A DNA stretch of 64,000 nucleotides, from assembly GCA_910579615.1 (NCBI GenBank), contig CAJTUA010000005.1:169209-233208 (forward strand), in the 5' to 3' direction. Below, one piece after another: positions 45,005 to 53,404 of the stretch; the stretch's first letter is position 1, and each line of letters opens with the position of its first letter. The translations under genes and the position numbers were made by a program. The notes below the pieces were generated by a model. That model did not search any database, was not told where the DNA came from, and saw only the letters and a program-made list of their open reading frames with translations. The DNA comes from an uncultured Lachnospiraceae bacterium (GTDB lineage Bacteria; Bacillota; Clostridia; Lachnospirales; Lachnospiraceae).

Positions 45005-45676
45005 TTGAGACATGACATTACACCGGCATTGGTCGGGGCATTTATCCGCAGGGCATTCTCCCTGGGGTATGAGGTACGAAAAATGGAAGGGGAGGACAAC
45101 CAAAAACTTTGCCTTGCAGCTTTCCTTGGGGAACAGAGAATATGCAGTTTTGAACATTCCGGAGCCATGCGTTTTTCAAAGGATAACCCGTTGGAGAGGG
45201 AACGGCAGGAACTGCACAGCCTGCTCCTCTCCATGAAACAGGCGCATGACCTGTATGCGGATGCGCCGCCGCTGAAGTTGGACGGGTTGGAAAAATTCCA
45301 TCTGGTTGCAAGCTTTGGAGACTGCCTGTTGGCAGCCAGAATGGACAAAAGCGGCGAGGTGAGGTTTGTCACCTGGGAATATACCTACGACCATACCGGT
45401 GTCACCACAGGACATTATTATGAAACGGATTACGAGGGGGCAAAGCAGGATTTTGCCACCCGTGCCAGGTTGATACCAAAAAGCAGGATTTTCAGCAAGG
45501 AGGAGATGGAAGCCCTGCACTATGCCTGTGTGTTCTGCGGCAGGGAGGATGGGACGCTGACGTTTGAAGACGAAAAAAGACTGCGGGAGGTTATGGAAAA
45601 ACTGGAAGAGAACCTGCCGGAACTTGCAGAGGGCGTGGGACGGAGATGGGAACAGGAGGAAGAATATGGTATGTAG
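45005..45676 (+). CDS. hypothetical element protein, paralogue of the 52646 gene
   Basis: 223 residues, start TTG 45005 after GGGAGG. No recognised domain. The C-terminal two thirds match the protein encoded at 52646 in order (FVTWEYTYDHTGVTTGHYYETDYEGAKQDFA against YVLSTYREDTEHGG with IQRQYFYSKEAAFEDFA; ENLPEL against EAVPEL), so the element carries two related copies. Probably cytoplasmic. It overlaps the next gene by 11 bases and lies in the post-helicase accessory block. Confidence 0.75.
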   Translation: MRHDITPALVGAFIRRAFSLGYEVRKMEGEDNQKLCLAAFLGEQRICSFEHSGAMRFSKDNPLERERQELHSLLLSMKQAHDLYADAPPLKLDGLEKFHLVASFGDCLLAARMDKSGEVRFVTWEYTYDHTGVTTGHYYETDYEGAKQDFATRARLIPKSRIFSKEEMEALHYACVFCGREDGTLTFEDEKRLREVMEKLEENLPELAEGVGRRWEQEEEYGM

Positions 45677-47060
45677 CGAAATCTACTCATTGATAAGAAC
45701 AGGGGAAGGGGAGTATGCTCTCCGGACGTTTTACCTGCCCCGCACGGAAATCCAGGGAATACGCCAAACGGACTTTGTTGTGGCAGGAAGTTTGGATGAG
45801 CTGTTTTCAGGGCTTTCCGTTATGGAACCACAGATGGAAGGGCGGACGAATTTTGTCCTGCCTGACAGTGGGCAACTGCGGCTGTTTCCTGTGGATATGG
45901 GCAGCGATTTTGTAGAGCAGAAACGCCTGAACGGAACGGACTTCCACGGTACGCGGGCAGAAGTCATGGGGCAGATGAAGGAAAGCCTTTGGCAATGGGG
46001 TTACCATCCGCGCCCGAACGCCTGTTTCCGGGATGTGGATGTGACAGAGACCCTGCAAAAAATCATGGAACACAACACGCATTATTACCAGACGGATTTT
46101 GATTATGACAGGGAAACCCTGTTAAATGCTGCGGAAAGAGATGGTGCACCACAATATTTCTTCTGGCTCAGCCGGCATGGTGGAACCCATTGCTTCCCAG
46201 AGCAAGATGTGTATTTCGAATGTATCAGCCCGCATAATTCGTGGAATTATTACGGAAGTTCGCGGGATGAACATGCAAGGGCATTCTGGGTGGAGCTGTA
46301 TGGCATGAGGGATGGTAAGGCGATGGGGAATATTCTTGAACTGGATTACCAGAAGCATCTTGATTACCTCAGCACCCATTCGGCTGCGCCGGCGTGGGTG
46401 GATGTCGTGTTCCAAAACCGGTTCGGATACCAGACGTTTTGCTTCCAGGAATACGACAAAAACTGGAAGTCCATCGTTCAGGAGTATGGGAGAGCGGAAC
46501 GGATAAAATACCGGGCAGAGGAGCCGGAACAGCACGTTATTGCCATCCTTCAGGGACGTGAGATGTTCTGGAAAAATACAAGGGAAATGAAAGTGGAGGA
46601 TTATGTGGCACAGATAGACCACGAAAGACTCCACGGGTATGGTTATACGGAGGACGATTTGTTGCTGACTGGTCCGATGGATGCGAAAAGGGCAGTGAAT
46701 CATGGGTTGGAGTGCTTTGCCCTGAACCGCGATGGTACAAGGGAACCCATATTCAGTCAGGAGGCGTTCGTTCGGGCGATATCAAAAAACAAGCTGTTCG
46801 GGATGGATGCCGGGGAGAAAGAAATCCTCCAGTATTTCAAGCAGGGTGCAATCCCACTTTTTACGGTCAGGGAGATGCAGAAAATCTATGCGCTTGCGCT
46901 GCAGGCCGGGATGGGGAATGAACCAGGTGAGGATGGGGTTCTTGGCCGCATCCTGCATAAGGCGGAATGTATGCTGTCAAGGGAAGCGGACAGGGATATC
47001 CGGGAAGAATCCGAGGAAACGCAGGGAGCGGAAACGGTGCAGGATGAAATGATTCAATAA
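45666..47060 (+). CDS. hypothetical element protein (464 aa)
   Basis: Start ATG 45666 follows AGGAGG and overlaps the preceding gene. A soluble protein: an N-terminal beta-rich domain (IYSLIRTGEGEYALRTFYLP), a middle segment with many aromatic residues and HGGTHCF, and a C-terminal helical domain (ILQYFKQGAIPLFTVREMQ, then IYALALQAGMGNE). Resembles accessory proteins with no assigned function that sit between the helicase and TOPRIM genes in clostridial conjugative elements. I do not assign a named domain. Confidence 0.75.
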   Translation: MVCSEIYSLIRTGEGEYALRTFYLPRTEIQGIRQTDFVVAGSLDELFSGLSVMEPQMEGRTNFVLPDSGQLRLFPVDMGSDFVEQKRLNGTDFHGTRAEVMGQMKESLWQWGYHPRPNACFRDVDVTETLQKIMEHNTHYYQTDFDYDRETLLNAAERDGAPQYFFWLSRHGGTHCFPEQDVYFECISPHNSWNYYGSSRDEHARAFWVELYGMRDGKAMGNILELDYQKHLDYLSTHSAAPAWVDVVFQNRFGYQTFCFQEYDKNWKSIVQEYGRAERIKYRAEEPEQHVIAILQGREMFWKNTREMKVEDYVAQIDHERLHGYGYTEDDLLLTGPMDAKRAVNHGLECFALNRDGTREPIFSQEAFVRAISKNKLFGMDAGEKEILQYFKQGAIPLFTVREMQKIYALALQAGMGNEPGEDGVLGRILHKAECMLSREADRDIREESEETQGAETVQDEMIQ

Positions 47061-47075
47061 GGAAGGTGGCACATT

Positions 47076-48113
47076 ATGGGGAGTATTATGAGGAGGGGAA
47101 CGCGGCAGTTACCTTTTCGTGAGGAGCAGATGAAACAGGTCTTTGACACAAACCTGATTGATTTTGCGGTAAGGCATGGTTTTGAAATCGAAAAGGGCGA
47201 CAAAAATACCGTCCATGTCAAACACAGCGGCGGGCTTTACCTGTTCCGGCACGGGCGGGGATATTTCCAGTTTGCCGGAGGGAAAAGCGGGAACATCATC
47301 CAGTTTGTGCAGGAATATATGGGCATCCGCGACTTCAAGGACGCAGTAGAATTTATCCTTGGGTGTCATGCGTATGAACAGACGGAACATTATGTCCCGG
47401 TGGCAGAGAAAAGGGCAAAGGGGGAGTTGATACTGCCAGAAAAGGATAAGGGCTGTAGCCAGACACTTGCCTATCTGACCAGGACGCGCGGCATTGACCA
47501 TGAAATCGTCCGTAGTATGATGGAGCAAGAAAAGATTTACCAGGCGGTCACGCACAGAAATGGGTACACCTTTCGAAACTGTGCTTTTGTAGGTTATGAC
47601 GAAAATGGGAAGGCACGTTACTGCGCACTCCGCGCACCGGGGAAGGGCAGCAAGTTCCGGCAGGATGTGGAGAATTCGGATAAGACCTACGGATTTTGTA
47701 TGGAGGGCAGCTCGAACCGGGTGTATGAATTTGAGGCACCGATTGATGCCATGAGCCATGCCACACTTTGCAAGCTGCATGGGATTGACTGGCGGGAGGA
47801 TCACCGGGTTGCGGAAGGGTGTCTGTCCGACAAGGCGCTGTCCCGGTATTTAAAGCTCCATCCGGAGGTGGATGAGATTGTGTTCTGTTATGACAATGAT
47901 GTGGATGGGAAGGATGCGAGGGGGCAGCCGCATAACCATGGGCAGGTACAGGCGGGATTGTCCGCAGAGGCGTTTGCAACGGCGGGGTATAAGGTTTATA
48001 TCCAGACATCGCAGGGGAAGGACTTTAATGAGGATTTGATGGTGTTCCGGGGGATGATGGAACAAAAGCAGGGAAGTTTTTCAATGGGGGAAGTAGAGCC
48101 GGAATGCCTGTAG
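47076..48113 (+). CDS. DUF3991/TOPRIM domain protein (primase-like)
   Basis: 345 residues. A small N-terminal region with primase-type zinc-finger-like topology but few cysteines (FRHGRGYFQFAGGKSGNIIQF) is followed by a DUF3991-like middle part (TLAYLTRTRGIDHEIVRSM, CAFVGYDENGKARYC) and a TOPRIM fold: the Glu in VYEFEAPIDAMS, then the DxD in VFCYDNDVDGKDA, and GKDFNEDL at the end. Such proteins are likely to prime or process DNA during element replication and transfer. AAGGTGG precedes the ATG. Confidence 0.88.
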   Translation: MGSIMRRGTRQLPFREEQMKQVFDTNLIDFAVRHGFEIEKGDKNTVHVKHSGGLYLFRHGRGYFQFAGGKSGNIIQFVQEYMGIRDFKDAVEFILGCHAYEQTEHYVPVAEKRAKGELILPEKDKGCSQTLAYLTRTRGIDHEIVRSMMEQEKIYQAVTHRNGYTFRNCAFVGYDENGKARYCALRAPGKGSKFRQDVENSDKTYGFCMEGSSNRVYEFEAPIDAMSHATLCKLHGIDWREDHRVAEGCLSDKALSRYLKLHPEVDEIVFCYDNDVDGKDARGQPHNHGQVQAGLSAEAFATAGYKVYIQTSQGKDFNEDLMVFRGMMEQKQGSFSMGEVEPECL

Positions 48114-48226
48114 TGGGGGAAGGTATGTGGGCTATGTTTTGGAATTGCCATTGAAAAGCGAAAATAAGAATGCTATAATTATACCAGAAAAAGCAGAAAT
48201 GGTCGGATTGCAAAGGAAAGGGGCGG

Positions 48227-48931
48227 TTGGTTTTGGAAGCAAAATACCACATGACAAGAGAAGAAAATATCTTTGTTGCAAAGAGAAATATTATAGACTA
48301 CATCTGGAAAAGTGCAAAGTTGGAGGGGTTGGCAGTGACCTACCCGGATACGGAGGCAATCTACAATGGGATGAGTGTCCAGGGTGTTAAGGTATCGGAT
48401 ATCGTGGCAGTCAACAACCTGAAACATGCATGGCAGTTCGTACTGGACACATTGGATTATCCGACCGATTATCCGTTTGTGTGTAAGATCAACCAATATG
48501 TCGGTGGGGACAACCTTATTATCCGGGCAGGGTACCTGCGGAACATGCCGGTCAGCATTGGTGGTACAACATGGAAGCCGGACATGCCGATTGAATCCCA
48601 AATCAGGGAGCAGATGGGGGAAATCAACCAGATTGAGAACCCAACGGACAGGGCGCTTACCATGATGCTTTACCTCGTGCGCAAGCAGATGTTCCTTGAC
48701 GGGAATAAGCGAACCTCCATGTTGGCAGGCAACCATGTCATGATTTCAAACGGGTGCGGGATTATCTCCATCCCGATTGAACTGCAGCCGACATTTACAA
48801 AGATGCTGATTGAATTCTATGAATCAAATGATATGGGGGAAATTAAAAAGTTCCTGTATGAGGAATGTATTGATGGAATTGAGTTTGAACCATTGCCGGA
48901 GCAGGAAGTGATGGAAGAACCGGAGAGGTAG
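48227..48931 (+). CDS. Fic-fold protein with altered active motif
   Basis: 234 residues. The Fic core is recognisable (INQYVGGDNLIIRAGYLRNM, then QMFLDGNKRTSMLAGNHVM near 154-172), but the position of the catalytic His in HPFxDGN(K/G)R is Gln154. Near the N-terminus, S29-A-K-L-E33-G34 fits the [S/T]xxxE[G/N] inhibitory-helix motif of self-inhibited Fic proteins. Start TTG 48227 after AAAGGAAAGGGG; TTG 48233 or ATG 48251 are alternatives. AMPylation is doubtful without His; the subfamily may bind nucleotides or do another transfer. A terminator follows. Confidence 0.85.
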   Translation: MVLEAKYHMTREENIFVAKRNIIDYIWKSAKLEGLAVTYPDTEAIYNGMSVQGVKVSDIVAVNNLKHAWQFVLDTLDYPTDYPFVCKINQYVGGDNLIIRAGYLRNMPVSIGGTTWKPDMPIESQIREQMGEINQIENPTDRALTMMLYLVRKQMFLDGNKRTSMLAGNHVMISNGCGIISIPIELQPTFTKMLIEFYESNDMGEIKKFLYEECIDGIEFEPLPEQEVMEEPER

Positions 48932-48948
48932 GGGGAATACCTGAATAT

Positions 48949-48987
48949 AAGGGAAGTGTCATGGGAAACCATGGTGCTTCCCTTTTT
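48949..48987 (+). terminator. intrinsic terminator after the Fic gene
   Basis: AAGGGAAG (48949-48956) pairs with CTTCCCTT (from 48977) with an inner ATGG/CCAT stem, then T5. It separates the upstream gene block from the mobilisation block. Confidence 0.85.
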
Positions 48988-49391
48988 CGCTTTTCCGAGC
49001 AGAGCGACCGCCCCGCCTACGGCGGGGACTTGGCAAGCAGCACCCCGTGGAGCCAGAGGCAGGAGAAGCAGAAAACTGCTTGTTAAGGCAGGAATAGGTT
49101 TGTGAAACAAACCAAGGAAACACCGTACAGGCAAAGCCTGTACCTTTGTTAAACGACAGCAAGTGCTGTTAGGAATTAGTTAATTATAAAAATACACTGA
49201 AAAAGGAACAAAAAGCATGGGATTCTGTCAGATAGCAGACTGGGGCAACGAAAAAGAGCTGACAAAAATGGCAGGCCCACAGTTACAAGTTTACCGGGGG
49301 TTTCTCTGCATTTACAACGTTATCCTATCATAGGGCTTACAGGATTGTCATTGATTTTGTAAGCCATTTTTTATATTCGAAGGGGGCAGAC
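48988..49391. other. hairpin-rich gap, candidate origin of transfer
   Basis: No gene in 404 bases. Five perfect hairpins in series: 49011-49027 (CCCCGCC, loop TAC), 49066-49081 (AAGCAG, loop AAAA), 49097-49113 (GGTTTGT, loop GAA), 49125-49143 (GTACAGGC, loop AAA), 49156-49169 (ACAGCA, loop AG). A sixth, 49334-49365 (GGCTTACA/TGTAAGCC), is followed by a T run just before the next gene. The position between a terminator and the relaxosome-type genes suggests oriT; a structured RNA is the alternative. Confidence 0.5.
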
Positions 49392-49868
49392 ATGGCAAAA
49401 CGCGACGACCGCATCATCACTTCTGTCTATCTGACGAAGGGGATGTGTGAACAGGTGGATAAGGCGGCGGCCAGGGAACACATCTCCCGGAACGAGCAGA
49501 TACGCCGCTACATTGAGAAAGGACTGGACGTGGAGGGATACAGCCAGAACATTGATTTTATTGCGGGGATTATCCGGCAGGAACTCCTGGCAGTCTATCA
49601 TATTGAGGATATCAAGGTCATTGTGGAACAGCAGACGAACCGGATTGCAAAGATGCACATGAAGTCCGGGAAGATAGATGCTGCCGCTTTTTTCCTGTTA
49701 ATCAAGGTGCTGATGAACATGGCGCAGGAAGGAACGGGCGACCAGTTTGACCAGATGTTAGGCGAGGCCATCACGCTAGGGGTGGATTATATGCAGAAAA
49801 AGGATTTCCAGATTAACAGCTTCCTGCACGATACCGACAATCTTCGGAGGATAGCGGACAAGTTATAA
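49392..49868 (+). CDS. ribbon-helix-helix-like mobilisation accessory protein
   Basis: 158 residues. The N-terminus (RDDRIITSVYLTKGMCEQVDKAAAREHISRNEQIRRYIEKGL) has the ribbon-helix-helix pattern of MobC-type relaxosome proteins; the rest is helical. Such proteins bind oriT near the nick and recruit the relaxase. AAGGGGG precedes the ATG. Its place right after the hairpin array and before the relaxase supports this role, though the call is by pattern only. Confidence 0.7.
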   Translation: MAKRDDRIITSVYLTKGMCEQVDKAAAREHISRNEQIRRYIEKGLDVEGYSQNIDFIAGIIRQELLAVYHIEDIKVIVEQQTNRIAKMHMKSGKIDAAAFFLLIKVLMNMAQEGTGDQFDQMLGEAITLGVDYMQKKDFQINSFLHDTDNLRRIADKL

Positions 49869-49975
49869 AGGGAGGGGTGATGCAATGGAGAAACCAGTGT
49901 AAAAGCATGACTACTATTTTCCTGCTTCTGGCAGAAGCAGCAGAGCGTAACAATAAAAATGGAAGGAGAATGGAA

Positions 49976-50128
49976 ATGGGCGGTTTTGGGAAACAGGGAA
50001 ACGGATATTTGGGGAATGATGACATGATACCACAAGAGATAGCGGATGCGGCACTGGCGTTTGAGAGGGTTCGAGATTGGCTTTGGATGCAGCTTATGAG
50101 GAGGTCAGAAGAAAACACACTAAATTAA
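49976..50128 (+). CDS. small hypothetical protein (50 aa)
   Basis: ATG 49976 is preceded by AAGGAG with 7-base spacing. Ends with a helix DAALAFERVRDWLWMQLMRR. The frame is open upstream to ATG 49880, which also has GGGAGGGG before it and would give an 82-residue form. No family recognised. Confidence 0.5.
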   Translation: MGGFGKQGNGYLGNDDMIPQEIADAALAFERVRDWLWMQLMRRSEENTLN

Positions 50129-50154
50129 AAATATGGGAGAATAAGGGGTTCTAA

Positions 50155-50194
50155 AAAGGTAACGGTGATGCCAAAAGGTAACACGGTTGCCTTT
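50155..50194 (+). repeat. AAAGGTAAC direct repeats with an inverted half-site
   Basis: AAAGGTAAC at 50155 and 50174, then the near-complement GTTGCCTTT at 50186-50194. The 19-base phasing and the inverted third unit suggest a regulator or initiator binding site. Confidence 0.4.
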
Positions 50195-50234
50195 GTTGGT
50201 TTTATAAATCTTTTTATAAAAAATTAGCGACAGT

Positions 50235-50264
50235 ATTTGTGTCTGTGCGCTGCCCGACACAAAT
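50235..50264 (+). other. hairpin upstream of the DUF5688 gene
   Basis: ATTTGTGTC (50235-50243) and GACACAAAT (50256-50264) are exact complements around a 12-base loop, ending 40 bases before the start codon at 50305. Confidence 0.4.
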
Positions 50265-50304
50265 TCATTATGCACAAAAAATAGTGCAGGAAAGAGGAAA
50301 AAAT

Positions 50305-51315
50305 ATGGAAAATTTTGAAACGTTTACAGAAAACATCAAAAACCGGATTTTAGATTTTATGCCGGAAGAATACCAGGCAGCATCCGTAGAAATCAAGCAT
50401 GTGTTCAAAAATAATGATGAGAAGAGGACTGGCATTAGCATTCGGAAGGAAGGGTGGATGACAGCACCTGTTTTGTATCTGGAGACATATTACCAGATGC
50501 TGCGGGAAGGGAATGCGGAGACGGAGGTCTTGGGGAGGCTTGCAAAGGAATATTCGGAGAATGACCATGTGGTACCGCAAAACACGGGGGAGCTGATACC
50601 GGATTTTGAAACGGCAAAGGAGAGGCTGTGGATAAAACTTGCGGGTAAGGAAAGCAACCAGAAAAGATTGGAGGGGTGCATTTATAAGGACGTGGAGGGA
50701 ACGGATCTTGTGGCAACCTTCCAGTTGCGCGTTAAGCTTCCAGGTTTGAACGAGGGTAATATTTCGGTGGATAAGCAAATTCTGGAGAAATGGGGGTGTA
50801 GTGTCGATTCCCTTTATGAAACTGTATTGGCTAATATGGCGAGCCAAATGCCAGCACAGATTAGTGATTTGTCATCCTCTTTAACAGGGGAGAAGGAGAT
50901 ATGGAAACCAGAAGAAGTATCCTGTCAGGCAGGGAGAATATATGTCCTGCAAAATGCGGGGGAACGGTATGGTGCGAGCACACTGTTATATCCCGGTGTA
51001 TTACAGACCCTGGCAGAAAACAGTGGTGCAGATCTTTTCATCCTCCCAAGCAGCATCCATGAAGTGTTGGTCATGAAAGTTAATGGGGCGGAAGCAAAGG
51101 AATTACAGCGTATTGTCATGGAAGTCAATCGCGCTGAACTGAAATCGGAAGATATCCTGTCAAATCAGGTATATTGCTATAACATGGAGACACAAAGTCT
51201 ATCTTGTGCGACCACAAAGGAAGAAACACAAGAGTTATTGGAGGAATTTTCGGTGTGGGGAATGTCCGAAGAGCCAATAGAGCAGGAGCAATTTGAGCAA
51301 GAAATGGAACGGTAG
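50305..51315 (+). CDS. DUF5688-family protein
   Basis: 336 residues, start ATG 50305 with AGAGGAAAA upstream; 22 extra upstream codons are rejected. The pattern is that of a family common in Lachnospiraceae: an N-terminal helix with ILDFMPEEYQAASVEIKHV, a repeated-measure middle (MLREGNAETEVLGRLAKEY) and the C-terminal block LFILPSSIHEVLVM with VNRAELKSEDILSNQVYCY. Function not established. The gene lies between the accessory protein and the relaxase, and the relaxase frame begins right after its stop. Confidence 0.8.
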   Translation: MENFETFTENIKNRILDFMPEEYQAASVEIKHVFKNNDEKRTGISIRKEGWMTAPVLYLETYYQMLREGNAETEVLGRLAKEYSENDHVVPQNTGELIPDFETAKERLWIKLAGKESNQKRLEGCIYKDVEGTDLVATFQLRVKLPGLNEGNISVDKQILEKWGCSVDSLYETVLANMASQMPAQISDLSSSLTGEKEIWKPEEVSCQAGRIYVLQNAGERYGASTLLYPGVLQTLAENSGADLFILPSSIHEVLVMKVNGAEAKELQRIVMEVNRAELKSEDILSNQVYCYNMETQSLSCATTKEETQELLEEFSVWGMSEEPIEQEQFEQEMER

Positions 51316-51354
51316 GAAGGGGAAAACGGGAGGAACGGAAAGGGGGAGTTAGGG

Positions 51355-52596
51355 ATCTCCATTTTAGTCTACAAACAGCGGTTTTTAAACCCAAACTATA
51401 AAAGCGCCGCATCCAAGAATTACGCCCATGTCCGTTATATCGCCACCCGCCCAAGGGTGGCACAGAACGCGGGCATGAACCACGGGCTGTTCGGCTGTTT
51501 AAAGCCAGGCAGTCCGCTGACCGAATTCACGGACTGGAAAGAAGTGGCGCGCCTAGCATACCAAAATACAAAACGGCATGTCACGATGTACCGCAGCGTG
51601 GTTTCCTTCGAGAAAGAAACGGCAAAAGAATTGCGGCTGACAAATCAGAAGGCGTGGCAGCGTTATCTGGAGAACCATATCCGTACCATCGCGGAGAAGA
51701 ACGGCATCCGGCGAGAGAACTTTTCGTGGGCGGCGGCGCTCCACCAAGAAAAAGGTCATCCCCATGTGCATGTGGTATTCTGGGATAACTCCGAAGAACG
51801 TACAAAGATTAAAAATCCCTTTACGCATCCCTCTGTCCCGAACAACATCCGCAGGCAGATGATAAAAGATACGTTTACTGACCGGATACAAGCGTATGGG
51901 GAGGAAAAGAACCGGGCAGTGGCAGAAATGCGCCGGTTGGGGGACGGACTGACGGAGGATTTCGGGCGGCATATCCGGCAGATGGGAAGAAAAAAATACC
52001 AAAAGCTCTGGGGGGAATCTGCCCTGGAAGCGGAACTGTCCGATGCCTTTGATTTTGGGAATAAGATGTTGGACAGGGCAGCGGAACAGGTATTTAAAAT
52101 CAGGGCTGCGCTCCCAAAGGGTGGGAGGATTGCGTACCAGTTATTGTCCCCGGAATTAAAAAAACAGGTGGATGCCCTGGTCGTTTTGCTCCTTTCCGGC
52201 GTGCCAAGCCTGCACAAGCAGAAAGAGGATTACATCGAAAGCAAGATGAAAATGGTATACCTGTATGGCGGCAGCGAAACATACCTTGCTTCCAGACGGG
52301 AGATGTTTGGGGCGGAGGCGGACAAGATCATTGCCAACCGGGTTCTGGGGATGGTAAAGATGCTGAACCGGTTGGAGGACGAGGGCAGGGAGGCGGATTA
52401 CCTGCAAAGCCGCAGGCAGGATTTTGCAGGGCGGATGTTGGTGGAAATGCTTGACTTGTTGGAAGGGATGGCCGGGGCGCAGGAACGGCGGTATGCGGAT
52501 TACATAGAAAACCTTAAAATGGGAAGGGGCGAGCTGTCGAAGGAGGCAAGGAAGGAATGGTATCTGAGAAACCAGGATAAGGGCTATGAACATTGA
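51355..52596 (+). CDS. MobL-like conjugative relaxase, ATC or ATT start
   Basis: Nicks oriT and leads the transferred strand. The His cluster HPHVHVVFW (His135, 137 and 139) is the metal site of the relaxase; the N-terminus YKQRFLNPNYKSAASKNYAH with VRYIATRPRV is family-typical. This conserved N-terminus lies upstream of the first standard start (GTG 51457); the frame is closed by TAG at 51313-51315 and contains no ATG, GTG or TTG before 51457. AAAGGGGGAG (51339-51348) points to ATC 51355 (ATT 51361 possible). The rest is helical. 414 residues by this start. Confidence 0.85.
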   Translation: MSILVYKQRFLNPNYKSAASKNYAHVRYIATRPRVAQNAGMNHGLFGCLKPGSPLTEFTDWKEVARLAYQNTKRHVTMYRSVVSFEKETAKELRLTNQKAWQRYLENHIRTIAEKNGIRRENFSWAAALHQEKGHPHVHVVFWDNSEERTKIKNPFTHPSVPNNIRRQMIKDTFTDRIQAYGEEKNRAVAEMRRLGDGLTEDFGRHIRQMGRKKYQKLWGESALEAELSDAFDFGNKMLDRAAEQVFKIRAALPKGGRIAYQLLSPELKKQVDALVVLLLSGVPSLHKQKEDYIESKMKMVYLYGGSETYLASRREMFGAEADKIIANRVLGMVKMLNRLEDEGREADYLQSRRQDFAGRMLVEMLDLLEGMAGAQERRYADYIENLKMGRGELSKEARKEWYLRNQDKGYEH

Positions 52597-52645
52597 GCTT
52601 GTCCTATAGATAAAACAAAACGAGATGAGAGGAAGGTGACAGAAA

Positions 52646-53329
52646 ATTAAGACAAAAACAGAATTTTATCAGGCATACTTTGAACTGCTGAGCAGGAAAG
52701 GTTATTCCGTCCGCTCACCGTCCTCCCCGGACTATGTGGCGGACATTTATTATAAGGGGAAACCACTTGCTTTCTATACCCGGCAGGATGCCATCCTTGC
52801 AAACCCGTTTGTCAAAGCGGACACGAAGCGGATGGGGCAGCTCCTTGATCTTGCAAAGGCCACCGCAGTCTCCTGTGGAATCTGTTCCGAAAAACCTTAT
52901 GAGGGGGAAGCAGGACAAGGGGAGAATGGAGTGGTGCAAATCAACCGGCATAACGGGATTGTCCTTGCATGCAAGCAGCACCCCATCCTTGGCTATGTGC
53001 TCTCCACCTACCGGGAGGATACGGAGCATGGGGGAGCGCCCATCCAACGGCAGTATTTTTACAGCAAAGAGGCTGCCTTTGAGGATTTTGCCCTGCGCAG
53101 TGGGTTAGTGGATGTAAGGAAGCTGTTCAATGAGACAGAACTTACGCTTTTGTATTCCGGGTTGGTGAAACTGCGGACAATGGACAGTGAGCTTGACCAC
53201 GAGGGACTGGAACATGTGGCGGCGCTGATCGGACGGATTGAGGAGGCCGTGCCGGAACTGGGGGCAAAAGCACGGGGGTTTGATTTTTCAGGGCTGTTCC
53301 AGAAATTCGAGAACATTATGGAGCGCTGA
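52646..53329 (+). CDS. hypothetical element protein, ATT start
   Basis: 227 residues. AAGGTG (52633-52638) with seven-base spacing to ATT 52646, and the sequence from there is protein-like (KTKTEFYQAYFELLSRKGY). TGA at 52637-52639 closes the frame, and the first standard start is GTG 52736 with no binding site, so an ATT start is the best reading. Paralogue of the protein encoded at 45005 over the C-terminal part. Domain not recognised; probably cytoplasmic. Sits between relaxase and further accessory genes. Confidence 0.7.
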   Translation: MKTKTEFYQAYFELLSRKGYSVRSPSSPDYVADIYYKGKPLAFYTRQDAILANPFVKADTKRMGQLLDLAKATAVSCGICSEKPYEGEAGQGENGVVQINRHNGIVLACKQHPILGYVLSTYREDTEHGGAPIQRQYFYSKEAAFEDFALRSGLVDVRKLFNETELTLLYSGLVKLRTMDSELDHEGLEHVAALIGRIEEAVPELGAKARGFDFSGLFQKFENIMER

Positions 53330-53404
53330 AGGAATTGTTTTATCAAGGCAGCCATGGTTTAAAAGTAAGGATGAGTAAAACGCATTCAGAAGGGAGTGAT
53401 AAAA

